The notes below the pieces were generated by a model, which saw only the letters and a list, made by a program, of their open reading frames with translations, ran no database searches and was not told where the DNA came from. Positions 50,709 through 57,883 of a DNA stretch of 64,000 nucleotides are shown piece by piece. Position 1 is the first letter of the stretch; the number at the start of each line of letters is the position of its first letter. The position numbers and the translations under genes are program-made. Location of the stretch: contig JAHBTU010000001.1 in assembly GCA_019638455.1 (NCBI GenBank), positions 635,501 through 699,500 on the forward strand, read 5' to 3'. Source of the stretch: Saprospiraceae bacterium (GTDB taxonomy: Bacteria; Bacteroidota; Bacteroidia; Chitinophagales; Saprospiraceae).

Positions 50709-51497
50709 TCAACTCGCCAGCCAAGCCTCCATTTGAGGCCTGAAAAAGATGATGACGATGACCACAAAAATCGTGATGACCATTGTCAAAAAGATATATC
50801 CCAGCAAGATAGACAATCCTCCCTTCAGCCAGACCCCAATTTTGCGATGCTGCAACAATTGACTGTAAGCCCAGCCAAAATATACCACCCAAAGCATGAG
50901 TGAGAACAACGTCATCGGCCAAGCAGTAGTCGAAACGCTGCTCAAAAATTTTGAGATGGGCAAGGTGACGACGCTTGCCATAGTTAGTTCGCCCATCAAA
51001 AAGGTGTTGAGCACAAAATGTTCGGCGTAGTTGTAGCCTCTCCGTCGAAACAATAGCCACGACCAGAAGGCAATGAAAGGAATCATGCAAAAAAGCATGA
51101 GGGCAGGGTGGTCGGTGAGCACCTGAAAAACTTTCTGCGACAATTGCTGGCCGATGGGGTGACTGCCTTGTTGTTGGTCCGACAACTTTTGCATCAACTC
51201 CTTGTCGAGGCCGATGTAATGGAAAATCAAAAAATTGATAGCTGCTGACCAGAACAAAAATTTGAGGGGCTTGAGATGTCGCACCCTTTTACCCTCCAGA
51301 TACTCTCTCACGCTATGGCCGGGGCGCACCAACATTTCCTTCATCGTGTAAAAGAAGCCTTGGTCGTAGTGGAAGAGCCGTTCCCGCGCCTCTTTGAACA
51401 CCTGCTTGGTGGTGATGCGTTTCGTCTTTGCTTTCTGCCCGCATTGAGGGCAGAATTTTCCCTCGAACTCGTGGGCGCAGTTTTTACAAGTTGCCAT
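50709..51497 (-). CDS. DUF3667 membrane protein with N-terminal zinc ribbon
   Basis: This 262-residue protein has an N-terminal zinc ribbon (CKNCAHEFEGKFCPQCGQKA, a CxxC...CxxC pair). The DUF3667 signature KQVFKEARERLFHYDQGFFY and MVRPGHSVREYLEGKRVRHL follows, then KPLKFLFWSAAINFLIF. Four or five transmembrane helices occupy the rest (LMLFCMIPFIAFWSWLLF, LFSLMLWVVYFGWAYSQL, LSILLGYIFLTMVITIFVVI). The family is common in Bacteroidota and has no known function. Confidence 0.9.
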   Translation of the reverse strand: MATCKNCAHEFEGKFCPQCGQKAKTKRITTKQVFKEARERLFHYDQGFFYTMKEMLVRPGHSVREYLEGKRVRHLKPLKFLFWSAAINFLIFHYIGLDKELMQKLSDQQQGSHPIGQQLSQKVFQVLTDHPALMLFCMIPFIAFWSWLLFRRRGYNYAEHFVLNTFLMGELTMASVVTLPISKFLSSVSTTAWPMTLFSLMLWVVYFGWAYSQLLQHRKIGVWLKGGLSILLGYIFLTMVITIFVVIVIIFFRPQMEAWLAS

Positions 51498-51507
51498 GGC
51501 CTGATAT

Positions 51508-51679
51508 GCGATTTACGATTTGCGATTGATTGGTCGGATTTTGTCGGAAACATACAAGTTTCCCGATTCCCAAACCTGCCGTACATTTCGGTTTCATGAA
51601 TTTTACTCAGACTTTTGCTCGCCCAAATCGCAAAGTCTTGCTCGGCAATCGTACATCCAAAATCGTAAATCGTAAATCG
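51508..51679. repeat. About 170-bp element with imperfect 20-bp terminal inverted repeats
   Basis: GCGATTTACGATTTGCGATT at 51508-51527 faces AATCGTAAATCGTAAATCGA at 51660-51679, with 18 of 20 positions complementary by eye. It occupies the gap between the DUF3667 gene and the carboxylase gene. It may be a MITE or a stretch of short iterated GATTTAC units. Confidence 0.5.
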
Positions 51680-51692
51680 AACCAGTCCGACC

Positions 51693-53336
51693 ATGTCCAC
51701 CACAAACACTCTCAATCTTGAGACCGAAAAAAACACCGACGCTTTCAAACTCGCCATCTCCAACCTCAATCGTCAACTCGACAAAATCCATGAAGGCGGC
51801 GGCCCGAAGCGCATCGAAAAGTTACACAGTCAAGGCAAGATGACTGCCCGCGAACGCATTGACTACCTGTTGGACAAAGGCAAACCCCGCATCGAAGTCG
51901 GCGCGTTCGCAGGTTTTGAAATGTATCAGGAACATGGCGGCTGCCCGGCGGGTGGGGTGGTGGTCGTCATCGGATATGTGCGCGGTCGTCAAGTCATCAT
52001 CGTTGCCAACGACGCGACCGTAAAGGCAGGGGCGTGGTTTCCGATTACAGGCAAAAAGAACCTGCGGGCACAGGAAATCGCGATGGAAAACCGCTTGCCC
52101 ATCATTTACCTCGTGGACTCGGCGGGCGTTTACCTGCCCATGCAGGACGAGATTTTTCCCGACAAAGAGCATTTTGGAAGAATTTTCCGCAACAACGCAA
52201 AGATGTCGTCCGCTGGCATTCCCCAAATCGCCGCCATCATGGGCGCTTGCGTCGCAGGCGGCGCCTACCTGCCCATCATGTCCGACGAGGCGTTGATTGT
52301 GGAAAAAACCGGCTCCGTTTTCCTCGCCGGCCCCTACCTCGTGAAAGCCGCCATCGGTGAAAATGCCGACCAAGAAACATTGGGTGGGGCTTCCACCCAC
52401 TCCGAAATCTCCGGCGTGACCGACTACAAAATGCCCGACGACAAAACCTGCCTCGACACGGTGAAGGATTTGGTGGACAAATTCGGCAGGTTTGAAAATG
52501 CAGGATTCGACCGCATCGAGCCGCAACCTGCCTTTGGCAAATCCGACGATATTTTTGAAATTTACCCTGAAAACGGCGCAAAACCCTACGACACCGTCGA
52601 ACTCCTGCGCCGCCTCGTGGACGAGGGCAAACTCACGCAGTACAAAGAACATTACGGCAAAACCATCATCACAGCCTACGCCCGCATTGATGGTTGGGCG
52701 GTGGGCATCGTGGCGAACAACCGTTTGGTCACGAAAAACGCTAAGGGCGAAATCCAGTTCGGCGGTGTCATTTATTCGGACTCAGCCGACAAAGCCACGC
52801 GGTTTATCCTGAATTGCAATCAGAAAAAAATCCCGCTCGTGTTTCTCCACGACGTGACGGGCTTCATGGTCGGCACCCGCTCCGAGCACGGCGGCATCAT
52901 CAAAGACGGCGCGAAAATGGTGAACGCCGTATCCAACTCGACCGTGCCGAAATTCAGCATCGTCATCGGCAACTCCTACGGCGCGGGCAACTACGCCATG
53001 TGCGGCAAAGCCTACGACCCGCGCCTCATCGCGGCCTGGCCGACCGCCAAAATCGCCGTCATGGGCGGTGAACAGGCCGCTAAAGTGTTGACACAGATAC
53101 AAGTAGAGACTTTAAAAGGCAAAGGCGAAGCCCCCGACCCAGCTGCGGAAAAAGAACTTTTTGAAAAAATAAAAGCCCGCTACCTCGCCCAGACCTCCCC
53201 TTACTACGCCGCCGCCCGCCTCTGGGTGGATGCCATCATTGACCCGCGCGACACCCGCCGCTGGATTTCGATGGGCATCGAGGCGGCGAATAACGCGCCA
53301 GTGGAGAAGTTTAATGTGGGGGTGTTGCAGGTGTGA
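51693..53336 (+). CDS. Acyl-CoA carboxylase, carboxyltransferase (beta) subunit, methylcrotonoyl-CoA type
   Basis: This 547-residue protein is a biotin-dependent carboxyltransferase. Visible motifs are GKMTARERIDYLLDKG, PAGGVVVVIGYVRGRQVIIV, NRLPIIYLVDSAGVYLPMQD, GIPQIAAIMGACVAGGAYLP, TLGGASTHSEISGVTDY, FLHDVTGFMVGTRSEHGGI and IVIGNSYGAGNYAMCGKAYD. The STHSEISGVTDY and QDEIFPDKEHFGRIF motifs fit the methylcrotonoyl- or geranyl-CoA carboxylase beta subunit more than propionyl-CoA carboxylase. It would act in leucine breakdown, transferring carboxyl from biotin. No alpha subunit is encoded nearby, so it must lie elsewhere. Confidence 0.93.
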   Translation: MSTTNTLNLETEKNTDAFKLAISNLNRQLDKIHEGGGPKRIEKLHSQGKMTARERIDYLLDKGKPRIEVGAFAGFEMYQEHGGCPAGGVVVVIGYVRGRQVIIVANDATVKAGAWFPITGKKNLRAQEIAMENRLPIIYLVDSAGVYLPMQDEIFPDKEHFGRIFRNNAKMSSAGIPQIAAIMGACVAGGAYLPIMSDEALIVEKTGSVFLAGPYLVKAAIGENADQETLGGASTHSEISGVTDYKMPDDKTCLDTVKDLVDKFGRFENAGFDRIEPQPAFGKSDDIFEIYPENGAKPYDTVELLRRLVDEGKLTQYKEHYGKTIITAYARIDGWAVGIVANNRLVTKNAKGEIQFGGVIYSDSADKATRFILNCNQKKIPLVFLHDVTGFMVGTRSEHGGIIKDGAKMVNAVSNSTVPKFSIVIGNSYGAGNYAMCGKAYDPRLIAAWPTAKIAVMGGEQAAKVLTQIQVETLKGKGEAPDPAAEKELFEKIKARYLAQTSPYYAAARLWVDAIIDPRDTRRWISMGIEAANNAPVEKFNVGVLQV

Positions 53337-53365
53337 CGACCGACGACTTTTGTGTACTCTACGGT

Positions 53366-53405
53366 TGTCATCCTTGTAAGGATCTGTCCGCTCTACGGGC
53401 GGGTT
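53366..53405. repeat. Direct repeat flanking the toxin-antitoxin pair, left copy
   Basis: TGTCATCCTTGTAAGGATCT followed by GTCCGCTCTACGGGCGGGTT. It is nearly the same as 54064-54103 beyond the toxin gene. The second half (CCGCTCTACGGGCGG) is a small imperfect palindrome. Confidence 0.75.
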
Positions 53406-53406
53406 A

Positions 53407-53438
53407 TTTGCCAGTGCGATCGCTATACTGTAACTTTG
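53407..53438 (+). promoter_or_regulatory. Promoter of the toxin-antitoxin pair
   Basis: TTTG (53407-53410), 20 bases and TAACTTTG (53431-53438); the antitoxin start codon is at 53456, so the leader is very short. Confidence 0.6.
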
Positions 53439-53455
53439 TAAAAATTTTAAAAAAT

Positions 53456-53689
53456 ATGCGCCTGCAAGAACGAATTACTGTCAACCCGGAAATATGTCAT
53501 GGCAAGCCTACCATTCGCAATTCCCGGATGTCGGTGGCGACTATTTTGGAATTATTGTCAGCGGGCATGACGCACGAAGAGATTTTGGCCGACTATCCCG
53601 ACCTGGAGAAAGAAGATATACTTGCCAGTCTCGAATTTGCTGCCCGGCTTGCCCAGTTCAAAACGTTTGACCTTCAATCGGCGGCATGA
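53456..53689 (+). CDS. DUF433 family antitoxin
   Basis: This 77-residue protein starts at MRLQERITVNP; upstream in-frame codons lie in the flanking repeat and promoter. The DUF433 pattern is complete: ITVNPEICHGKPTIRNSRMS, VATILELLSAGMTHEEILAD and YPDLEKEDILASLEFAARLA. This is a winged-helix DNA-binding fold known as antitoxin (VapB45-like) to PIN-like DUF5615 toxins. It overlaps the start of the toxin gene by 4 bp, which indicates translational coupling. It probably represses the promoter just upstream. Confidence 0.92.
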   Translation: MRLQERITVNPEICHGKPTIRNSRMSVATILELLSAGMTHEEILADYPDLEKEDILASLEFAARLAQFKTFDLQSAA

Positions 53690-54077
53690 AGTTTCTTGTG
53701 GATGAACAGTTGCCGGAATCCCTCTGCCGTTTCCTTTTGGCAAAAGGATTCGATGCTGTTCATGTCAACACGTTACGCTCCGGGCAGAAAATGCCCGACC
53801 TCGATATCTGCAAGAAAAGCGTAAAAGCAAGCCGGGTGGTAGTTTCCAAAGATTCCGATTTTTCTTGAAACGTTTTTTGCTCATGCGCGAGCCTCACAAA
53901 TTGCTGTTTCTCACCACCGGAAATATCAAAAACAGTGATTTGATTCTTCTCTTCGAGGCTAATTTTTCCCTGATTTTGAGAGAGTTGAACCATAACAACG
54001 TGGTCGAAATGAACCAGCGGGCGATTGTGGTTATTGCGTGTTCGCCTGCTCCTTTTCTTTTTTTGTCATTCTTGTAA
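53686..54077 (+). pseudogene. DUF5615 PIN-like toxin, frameshifted
   Basis: The first frame gives 60 residues, MKFLVDEQLPESLCRFLLAK, GFDAVHVNTLRSGQKMPDLD, CKKSVKASRVVVSKDSDFS and stop. Asp6 and Asp57/Asp59 fit the PIN-like active-site acids of DUF5615. The homology continues in another frame from about 53862 with LKRFLLMREPHKLLFLTTGN and IKNSDLILLFEAN to 54077. A missing base in the T5 run at 53859-53863 explains the break; one more T would restore a protein of about 130 residues. The toxin is therefore inactive or slippage-controlled. The antitoxin is intact. Confidence 0.85.
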
Positions 54078-54103
54078 GCACCTGTCCGCTCTACGGCGGG
54101 TTT
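54064..54103. repeat. Direct repeat flanking the toxin-antitoxin pair, right copy
   Basis: TGTCATTCTTGTAAGCACCT followed by GTCCGCTCTACGGCGGGTTT. It matches 53366-53405 with few changes. The last toxin codons overlap its first bases. Confidence 0.75.
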
Positions 54104-54182
54104 CACGCGATGTACCCCACCGTAACGTGGACAAATGTTTCCAACATGACAAAATCTCCTTCTAACATCTACCATTTTGAAA

Positions 54183-54354
54183 CCCCCGAACTTCAGTCGG
54201 GGGAGTAAGCGAAACAGAAAATCACATCTATCATCTTTACAAAACATCGCCATCAAACTCAGAGAGATGTGATGCCCTGAAAAGAAGATAGATGTGAGCG
54301 GAGGTAGTTCTTGCCCCGCCGTTCAAACGGCGGGTTACAAGATGATAGATGTGA
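54183..54354. repeat. Cluster of palindromes and AGATGTGA iterons
   Basis: It contains the hairpin CCCCCGAACTTCAGTCGGGGG (54183-54203) and the hairpin CCCGCCGTTCAAACGGCGGG (54315-54334). It also has TCACATCTATCATCTT (54222-54237) facing its exact complement at 54339-54354, plus two more AGATGTGA units (near 54265 and 54290). Hairpins with a GAAGTTC or TTCAAA loop are reminiscent of IS200/IS605 ends, but no transposase or TnpB is present. This could be a derived non-autonomous element. Confidence 0.6.
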
Positions 54355-54363
54355 GAAGGCTCG

Positions 54364-54864
54364 TCATTTTTTGGAAGCGCTGACGACTAGCGCCAGCACA
54401 TAACCGATAAAAGTAACAAGGCCGAGAAGAACAGGAATTATACTGATTGATAAATCATGGCCAATCCCTTCAATATTGCCATTGAGAATCAAATATGGGA
54501 TTGTATAGAGAAGGCAAAGCAGAGCCGCCCCTCCCCATAAATACACCGTAATTCTCCCCAACAGCCCGGCGGCAGAAGTTTTCTTCCCCATCATACTCCC
54601 TGGCAACACCCTCCCCTCACTATCAAAAGCCCCCAGCGCGACGAGGATTTTGTCATGAATCACATTCAGCCGCCGCGTCGCTTCGCTGTTGTCAATCGTG
54701 CCTTTGAGCCGTTGCGAAGTCAAGTCGTTGAACTCGGCCAGCACGATGTGGATGGCATCGTGGAGTTGTTTGTTGTTTTGGCTTAGTTCGAGCAGGCGGG
54801 AAAGCGCATCGCCCGTGCGGTTTTCGGCGACGGCTTTTTTGATTTCTTCGATGGGTGAATTCAT
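54364..54864 (-). CDS. Effector-associated domain (EAD11-like) membrane protein
   Basis: In this 166-residue protein, residues 1-85 are helical and match my recollection of effector-associated domain 11: EEIKKAVAENRTGDALSRLL, NKQLHDAIHIVLAEFNDLTS, QRLKGTIDNSEATRRLNVIH and DKILVAL. Two transmembrane helices follow (ITVYLWGGAALLCLLYTIPYL and ISIIPVLLGLVTFIGYVLAL). EADs are death-fold-like adaptors in bacterial conflict systems that recruit an effector to an EAD-bearing partner. Here the effector part would be the membrane segment. No partner with a matching EAD or NTPase occurs in the window, so the assignment to immunity is inference. A promoter (54888-54917) precedes it. Confidence 0.72.
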   Translation of the reverse strand: MNSPIEEIKKAVAENRTGDALSRLLELSQNNKQLHDAIHIVLAEFNDLTSQRLKGTIDNSEATRRLNVIHDKILVALGAFDSEGRVLPGSMMGKKTSAAGLLGRITVYLWGGAALLCLLYTIPYLILNGNIEGIGHDLSISIIPVLLGLVTFIGYVLALVVSASKK

Positions 54865-54887
54865 AAGTAGGGCGATTTTTGTGCCAG

Positions 54888-54917
54888 CAAACCTAATTGT
54901 TTCCTCAAAAAGGCCAA
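54888..54917 (-). promoter_or_regulatory. Probable promoter of the EAD11-like gene
   Basis: On the minus strand TTG (54915-54917), 19 bases and TAGGTTTG (54888-54895); the start codon at 54864 follows 23 bp later. Confidence 0.5.
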
Positions 54918-54964
54918 TCTACTTTGGCAAATTTCCAAAATTTGCGGGCGAAAAGACATTGCCC

Positions 54965-55498
54965 ATGACCATCAAAAAAGTCCAACCAGCCGATGCGGAA
55001 ATCCTCCGCACCCTCGCCGAGCGCACCTTCCGCGATGCGTGGCAGACCCAAAATGACCCAGTCGCATTTGAAGCATATTGCAGTAAGAATTTTTCATTGG
55101 AAAACGTGCGAGCCGAACTCGCCGCACCCGGCACGGAGTTCTATTTTGCCATGACAAATGACGCGCCGATAGCCTATTTGAAATTGAACATTGACAAACA
55201 GCCCCATTCACCGGGTGACTTTGAGTCACTTGGCGAATACTCCGGCCCAGCCCTTCAACTCGAACGCATTTACGTTCTTCAGACTATTCAAAGCCGGGGA
55301 CTTGGGGCGGAATTGCTGCGCTTTACGGAGCAACGCGCTCGCGAAACTGGCGCAACATGGATTTGGCTCAGCGTGTGGCAAAAATCGCCCCGCACCGTAC
55401 AATTCTACGAGCGGCACGGATACACTATCTTTGGCATCGAAACCTTTTGGGTGGGCGACGACCCGCAGCCTGATTGGCTCATGCGAAAACCGCTTTAG
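54965..55498 (+). CDS. GNAT family N-acetyltransferase
   Basis: The start at MTIKKVQPADAE (54965) is chosen because the upstream frame is antisense to the EAD11-like gene. In this 177-residue protein the core reads ILRTLAERTFRDAWQTQNDP, FYFAMTNDAPIAYLKLNID, then LQLERIYVLQTIQSRGLGAE (CoA pyrophosphate loop QSRGLG) and ARETGATWIWLSVWQKSPRT and VQFYERHGYTIFG. The substrate is unknown; the group includes diamine and protein acetyltransferases. A small membrane protein gene follows 24 bp later. Confidence 0.93.
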   Translation: MTIKKVQPADAEILRTLAERTFRDAWQTQNDPVAFEAYCSKNFSLENVRAELAAPGTEFYFAMTNDAPIAYLKLNIDKQPHSPGDFESLGEYSGPALQLERIYVLQTIQSRGLGAELLRFTEQRARETGATWIWLSVWQKSPRTVQFYERHGYTIFGIETFWVGDDPQPDWLMRKPL

Positions 55499-55522
55499 AG
55501 AAAGTTCGGTAAAGTATTGAAA

Positions 55523-55867
55523 ATGACTACTCAAACATTGAAATCCAACTTGTTCTTTTGGTTGCACCTGTTCGTCACGGCATTGGCGTGGGTAGCGCCA
55601 TTCCTGTTTAGTTGGCAGTGGTCGTTGCCGGTGTATGCGGCGGTGATGGTGCAATTTGCGGTTTTTGGCCAGTGTTTGGTGAACAAGGAGCACAATTTGA
55701 GCGAAGAAGAGCACACGACTTTTTATTCTCACCTTTTTGAAAAAATGGGCTTCAGGCCCAATCGCCGTAGGCTCAAGTTCTATGTGCGCAATGTTTATTA
55801 TCCTGTTATGGCGACGGTGGCGGTGGTTTGGCAAGAAATTTTGGACATGAGGCCGTTGCTTTTCTGA
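55523..55867 (+). CDS. Small membrane protein, unknown function
   Basis: The ATG at 55523 (MTTQTLKSN) is preferred over a TTG two codons upstream. The 114-residue protein has two hydrophobic segments (LFFWLHLFVTALAWVAPFLF and WSLPVYAAVMVQFAVFGQCL). It continues with NKEHNLSEEEHTTFYSHLFE, KMGFRPNRRRLKFYVRNVYY and a third hydrophobic helix PVMATVAVVWQEIL. The motif CLVNKEHNL plus FYSHLFEKMGF recalls small membrane proteins annotated only as hypothetical in Bacteroidota. It probably shares a transcript with the acetyltransferase gene upstream. Confidence 0.75.
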   Translation: MTTQTLKSNLFFWLHLFVTALAWVAPFLFSWQWSLPVYAAVMVQFAVFGQCLVNKEHNLSEEEHTTFYSHLFEKMGFRPNRRRLKFYVRNVYYPVMATVAVVWQEILDMRPLLF

Positions 55868-55894
55868 ACAGCCTCCATCCGTCTTCTACCCAAG

Positions 55895-56374
55895 TTATGC
55901 CCCTTTTCTTTTGAACGACCAAGTAATCCATATCCTCGCTGCTTCCGTTCCGTCGGGTAGTGTGCCAATGGAAGTTGCCCTGAACATTTGAGGTTCGCCC
56001 GTCTCCAAGGCCTGCTGAATCGAAGCCTCCAAAGCCTTCCCATCCTCACAGGTAAACAGCAATGTTGCAGATGCTTTTTTTAAAAACTCGGCCTCCACTT
56101 TGGTCACAAGCATCGAAACGGCAGCCTTGCCTTGCAGGTGCATGAGCGCCAACATTCCGGTTGACATTTCTCCCGCAGCACATTGTGCCGCGAAGTAGAT
56201 GGAGCGAAAAGGATTCTGTGAGCGCCACCGATAAGGCAAGCGCATCACCGCTCGCTCACCGTCGCAGTGGCGGATGCTAACCCCCATAAACCATGCTGCG
56301 GGAAGTTTCCACAACATAAAGAGGCGCATGCGCCACGGAGTATTGACCAATTGTTGGAAAGATGCTGGTGTCAT
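55895..56374 (-). CDS. DUF4442 (hotdog-fold, thioesterase-like) protein
   Basis: In this 159-residue protein the DUF4442 features are ASFQQLVNTPWRMRLFMLWK, LPAAWFMGVSIRHCDGERAV, YRWRSQNPFRSIYFAAQCAA and GEMSTGMLALMHLQG, followed by a beta strand series ending RIWITWSFKRK. The family adopts a hotdog fold like PaaI thioesterases, but a catalytic activity has not been shown for most members. Cytoplasmic. Converges on the small membrane protein gene. Confidence 0.88.
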   Translation of the reverse strand: MTPASFQQLVNTPWRMRLFMLWKLPAAWFMGVSIRHCDGERAVMRLPYRWRSQNPFRSIYFAAQCAAGEMSTGMLALMHLQGKAAVSMLVTKVEAEFLKKASATLLFTCEDGKALEASIQQALETGEPQMFRATSIGTLPDGTEAARIWITWSFKRKGA

Positions 56375-56555
56375 GTTGTCTCGGAAACTTAGCGGGCAAA
56401 TGTATTGTTTAACGGAACATTAAATTTTGTCGAAGCGTAAAACTTTTTAGGGGAAAAGTGCCATTTTTGGCCGTGCAAATTTTGCGCAGCCCTTTTTGGC
56501 CAGCACATTCGGGATTCAAAGTGCCATCATTTTTCATAACCAATCAGTAAACACC

Positions 56556-57026
56556 ATGGAGTGGAGAAGGCTCAACGGCCAACGCATCGAATTGCCGCTG
56601 CTCTCGGCGGTGGAAGAGACCATCCGGCGTGAAAAAGCGGCTGGTCACAAACTCAAAGTGTGCATCGGCACCGATTCTCAAGTCATCGGCGACGAGGTGC
56701 ATTACGCGACCGTCATCGTGTTTTTGCGCGAGAAACGCGGTGGTTTCATGTTCATCTCAAACGACAAAACGACCCGCAAGACAACCCTGCGCGAGCGCAT
56801 GATATTGGAAGTGGGGCGCTCGGTGGAGGTTGCCTACGCGCTCTGCCACTTGCTCGACGAGCACGATGTGGCGCTTGAGGTGCACGCCGACATCAACACC
56901 GACCCGTCGTTCGAGAGCAACACCGCACTGAAAGAGGCAATGGGCTACATCCTGAGCATGGGCTTCGTGTTCAAGGCCAAACCCGATGCTTTTGCCTCGT
57001 CGTCGTGTGCCGACAAGGTGATTTGA
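56556..57026 (+). CDS. DUF458/YkuK-like RNase H-fold protein
   Basis: The start is placed at MEWRRLNGQ (56556), with upstream codons unlikely. In this 156-residue protein the ribonuclease H-like core reads KLKVCIGTDSQVIGDEVHYA, TVIVFLREKRGGFMFISNDK, TLRERMILEVGRSVEVAYAL, ALEVHADINTDPSFESNTAL and GFVFKAKPDAFASSSCADKV. Asp in GTDSQ, Glu in EVGRS and Asp in ADKV correspond to acidic positions of the RNase H fold. It matches the DUF458/YkuK family. The activity is not established. A terminator follows at 57074. Confidence 0.88.
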   Translation: MEWRRLNGQRIELPLLSAVEETIRREKAAGHKLKVCIGTDSQVIGDEVHYATVIVFLREKRGGFMFISNDKTTRKTTLRERMILEVGRSVEVAYALCHLLDEHDVALEVHADINTDPSFESNTALKEAMGYILSMGFVFKAKPDAFASSSCADKVI

Positions 57027-57073
57027 CGGTGCACGGTACACTGTTTTTATTTTGGAAAACTCTTATACACTAT

Positions 57074-57105
57074 AAGGGGCGGCCACAAGTCGCCCCTGTT
57101 TTTTT
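57074..57105 (+). terminator. Rho-independent terminator
   Basis: AGGGGCG and CGCCCCT arms with loop GCCACAAGT, followed by G and T7. It ends the DUF458 transcript. Confidence 0.85.
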
Positions 57106-57142
57106 GAAAAAATCTTATTTTTGCCTAAAATTTCTCAATCTT

Positions 57143-57736
57143 ATGGTGGAGGCAAAAAGTGCGACGGCGACAAGGCCATATACTGCCGAGGAATGCTTCG
57201 AGTTGGAAAAACGCTCGGAAGAGCGCCATGAATTTGTTTACGGTAACCTTGAACTCATGCCGGGCGAATCTCTCGATGCCAATCGTATTGGCCAAAATTG
57301 CGAGGTTTTTTTTCTTTCTTTGTTGGATGGGGACAAGTACGATGTCTTTCGCTTATCCATCCGTCATTGTGTCATCGAAGGCAAGTTGTACCGTTGCCCC
57401 GATTTGGGGGTCGTGCCAACGGCTACCATCCGACACACACATGAGGTGAAAGGTGCTGAATTGATTATCGAAGTAGCTTCGGAAGACTCGTACAATCGTG
57501 ACCACAAAACCAAACTCAAGGAATACACCGAGCATTTCCCCACCCTGCGCTATTACTTGATTGTGGGCCAAAATGAACCCTCGGTGGCTGTTTACAGCCG
57601 TCAGAACGCTAATGAAAAGTGGAGTTGTGAGACGTTCAGTCATTTGGAAGATGAGATTCCACTTGATTGTTTTCAGGCAAGACTTCCCCTTCGCATCATT
57701 TACAAAAAAAATCACTTTTGGCGAAGCCAAAGCTGA
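57143..57736 (+). CDS. Uma2-family (DUF820) restriction endonuclease-fold protein
   Basis: The start at MVEAKSATA (57143) follows a TATTTTTG promoter-like box at 57116-57123. This 197-residue protein has the Uma2 pattern: YTAEECFELEKRSEERHEFV, YGNLELMPGESLDANRIGQN, CPDLGVVPTATIRHTHEVKG, AELIIEVASEDSYNRDHKTK and LKEYTEHFPTLRYYLIV. The PD-(D/E)xK residues are Asp in CPDLGVV, Glu in LIIEVAS and Lys in RDHKTKLKEY. Uma2 proteins have a nuclease fold, are abundant in cyanobacteria and some Bacteroidota, and mostly lack a known role. A terminator follows. Confidence 0.9.
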   Translation: MVEAKSATATRPYTAEECFELEKRSEERHEFVYGNLELMPGESLDANRIGQNCEVFFLSLLDGDKYDVFRLSIRHCVIEGKLYRCPDLGVVPTATIRHTHEVKGAELIIEVASEDSYNRDHKTKLKEYTEHFPTLRYYLIVGQNEPSVAVYSRQNANEKWSCETFSHLEDEIPLDCFQARLPLRIIYKKNHFWRSQS

Positions 57737-57750
57737 CTAAGAGAAACCTA

Positions 57751-57786
57751 AAGCCCGGCTGTTTTGACCGGGCTTGTTTGTTTTTT
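57751..57786 (+). terminator. Rho-independent terminator
   Basis: AAGCCCGG and CCGGGCTT arms with a 9-base loop, followed by GTTTGTTTTTT. It ends the Uma2 gene transcript. Confidence 0.88.
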
Positions 57787-57883
57787 GCCGAACGACGACA
57801 AACATTCATCTAAACCCCTGCGTTTTCGCCAGCAATTGGCCCACCTTCGCGGGCATTTTTTCACACTAACACAATAACAGGCT

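Noticed and set aside
50502..50903. Plus-strand reading frame of 133 codons
   Set aside because: It overlaps the start of the DUF3667 gene in antisense and has a composition and residue content unlike real proteins.
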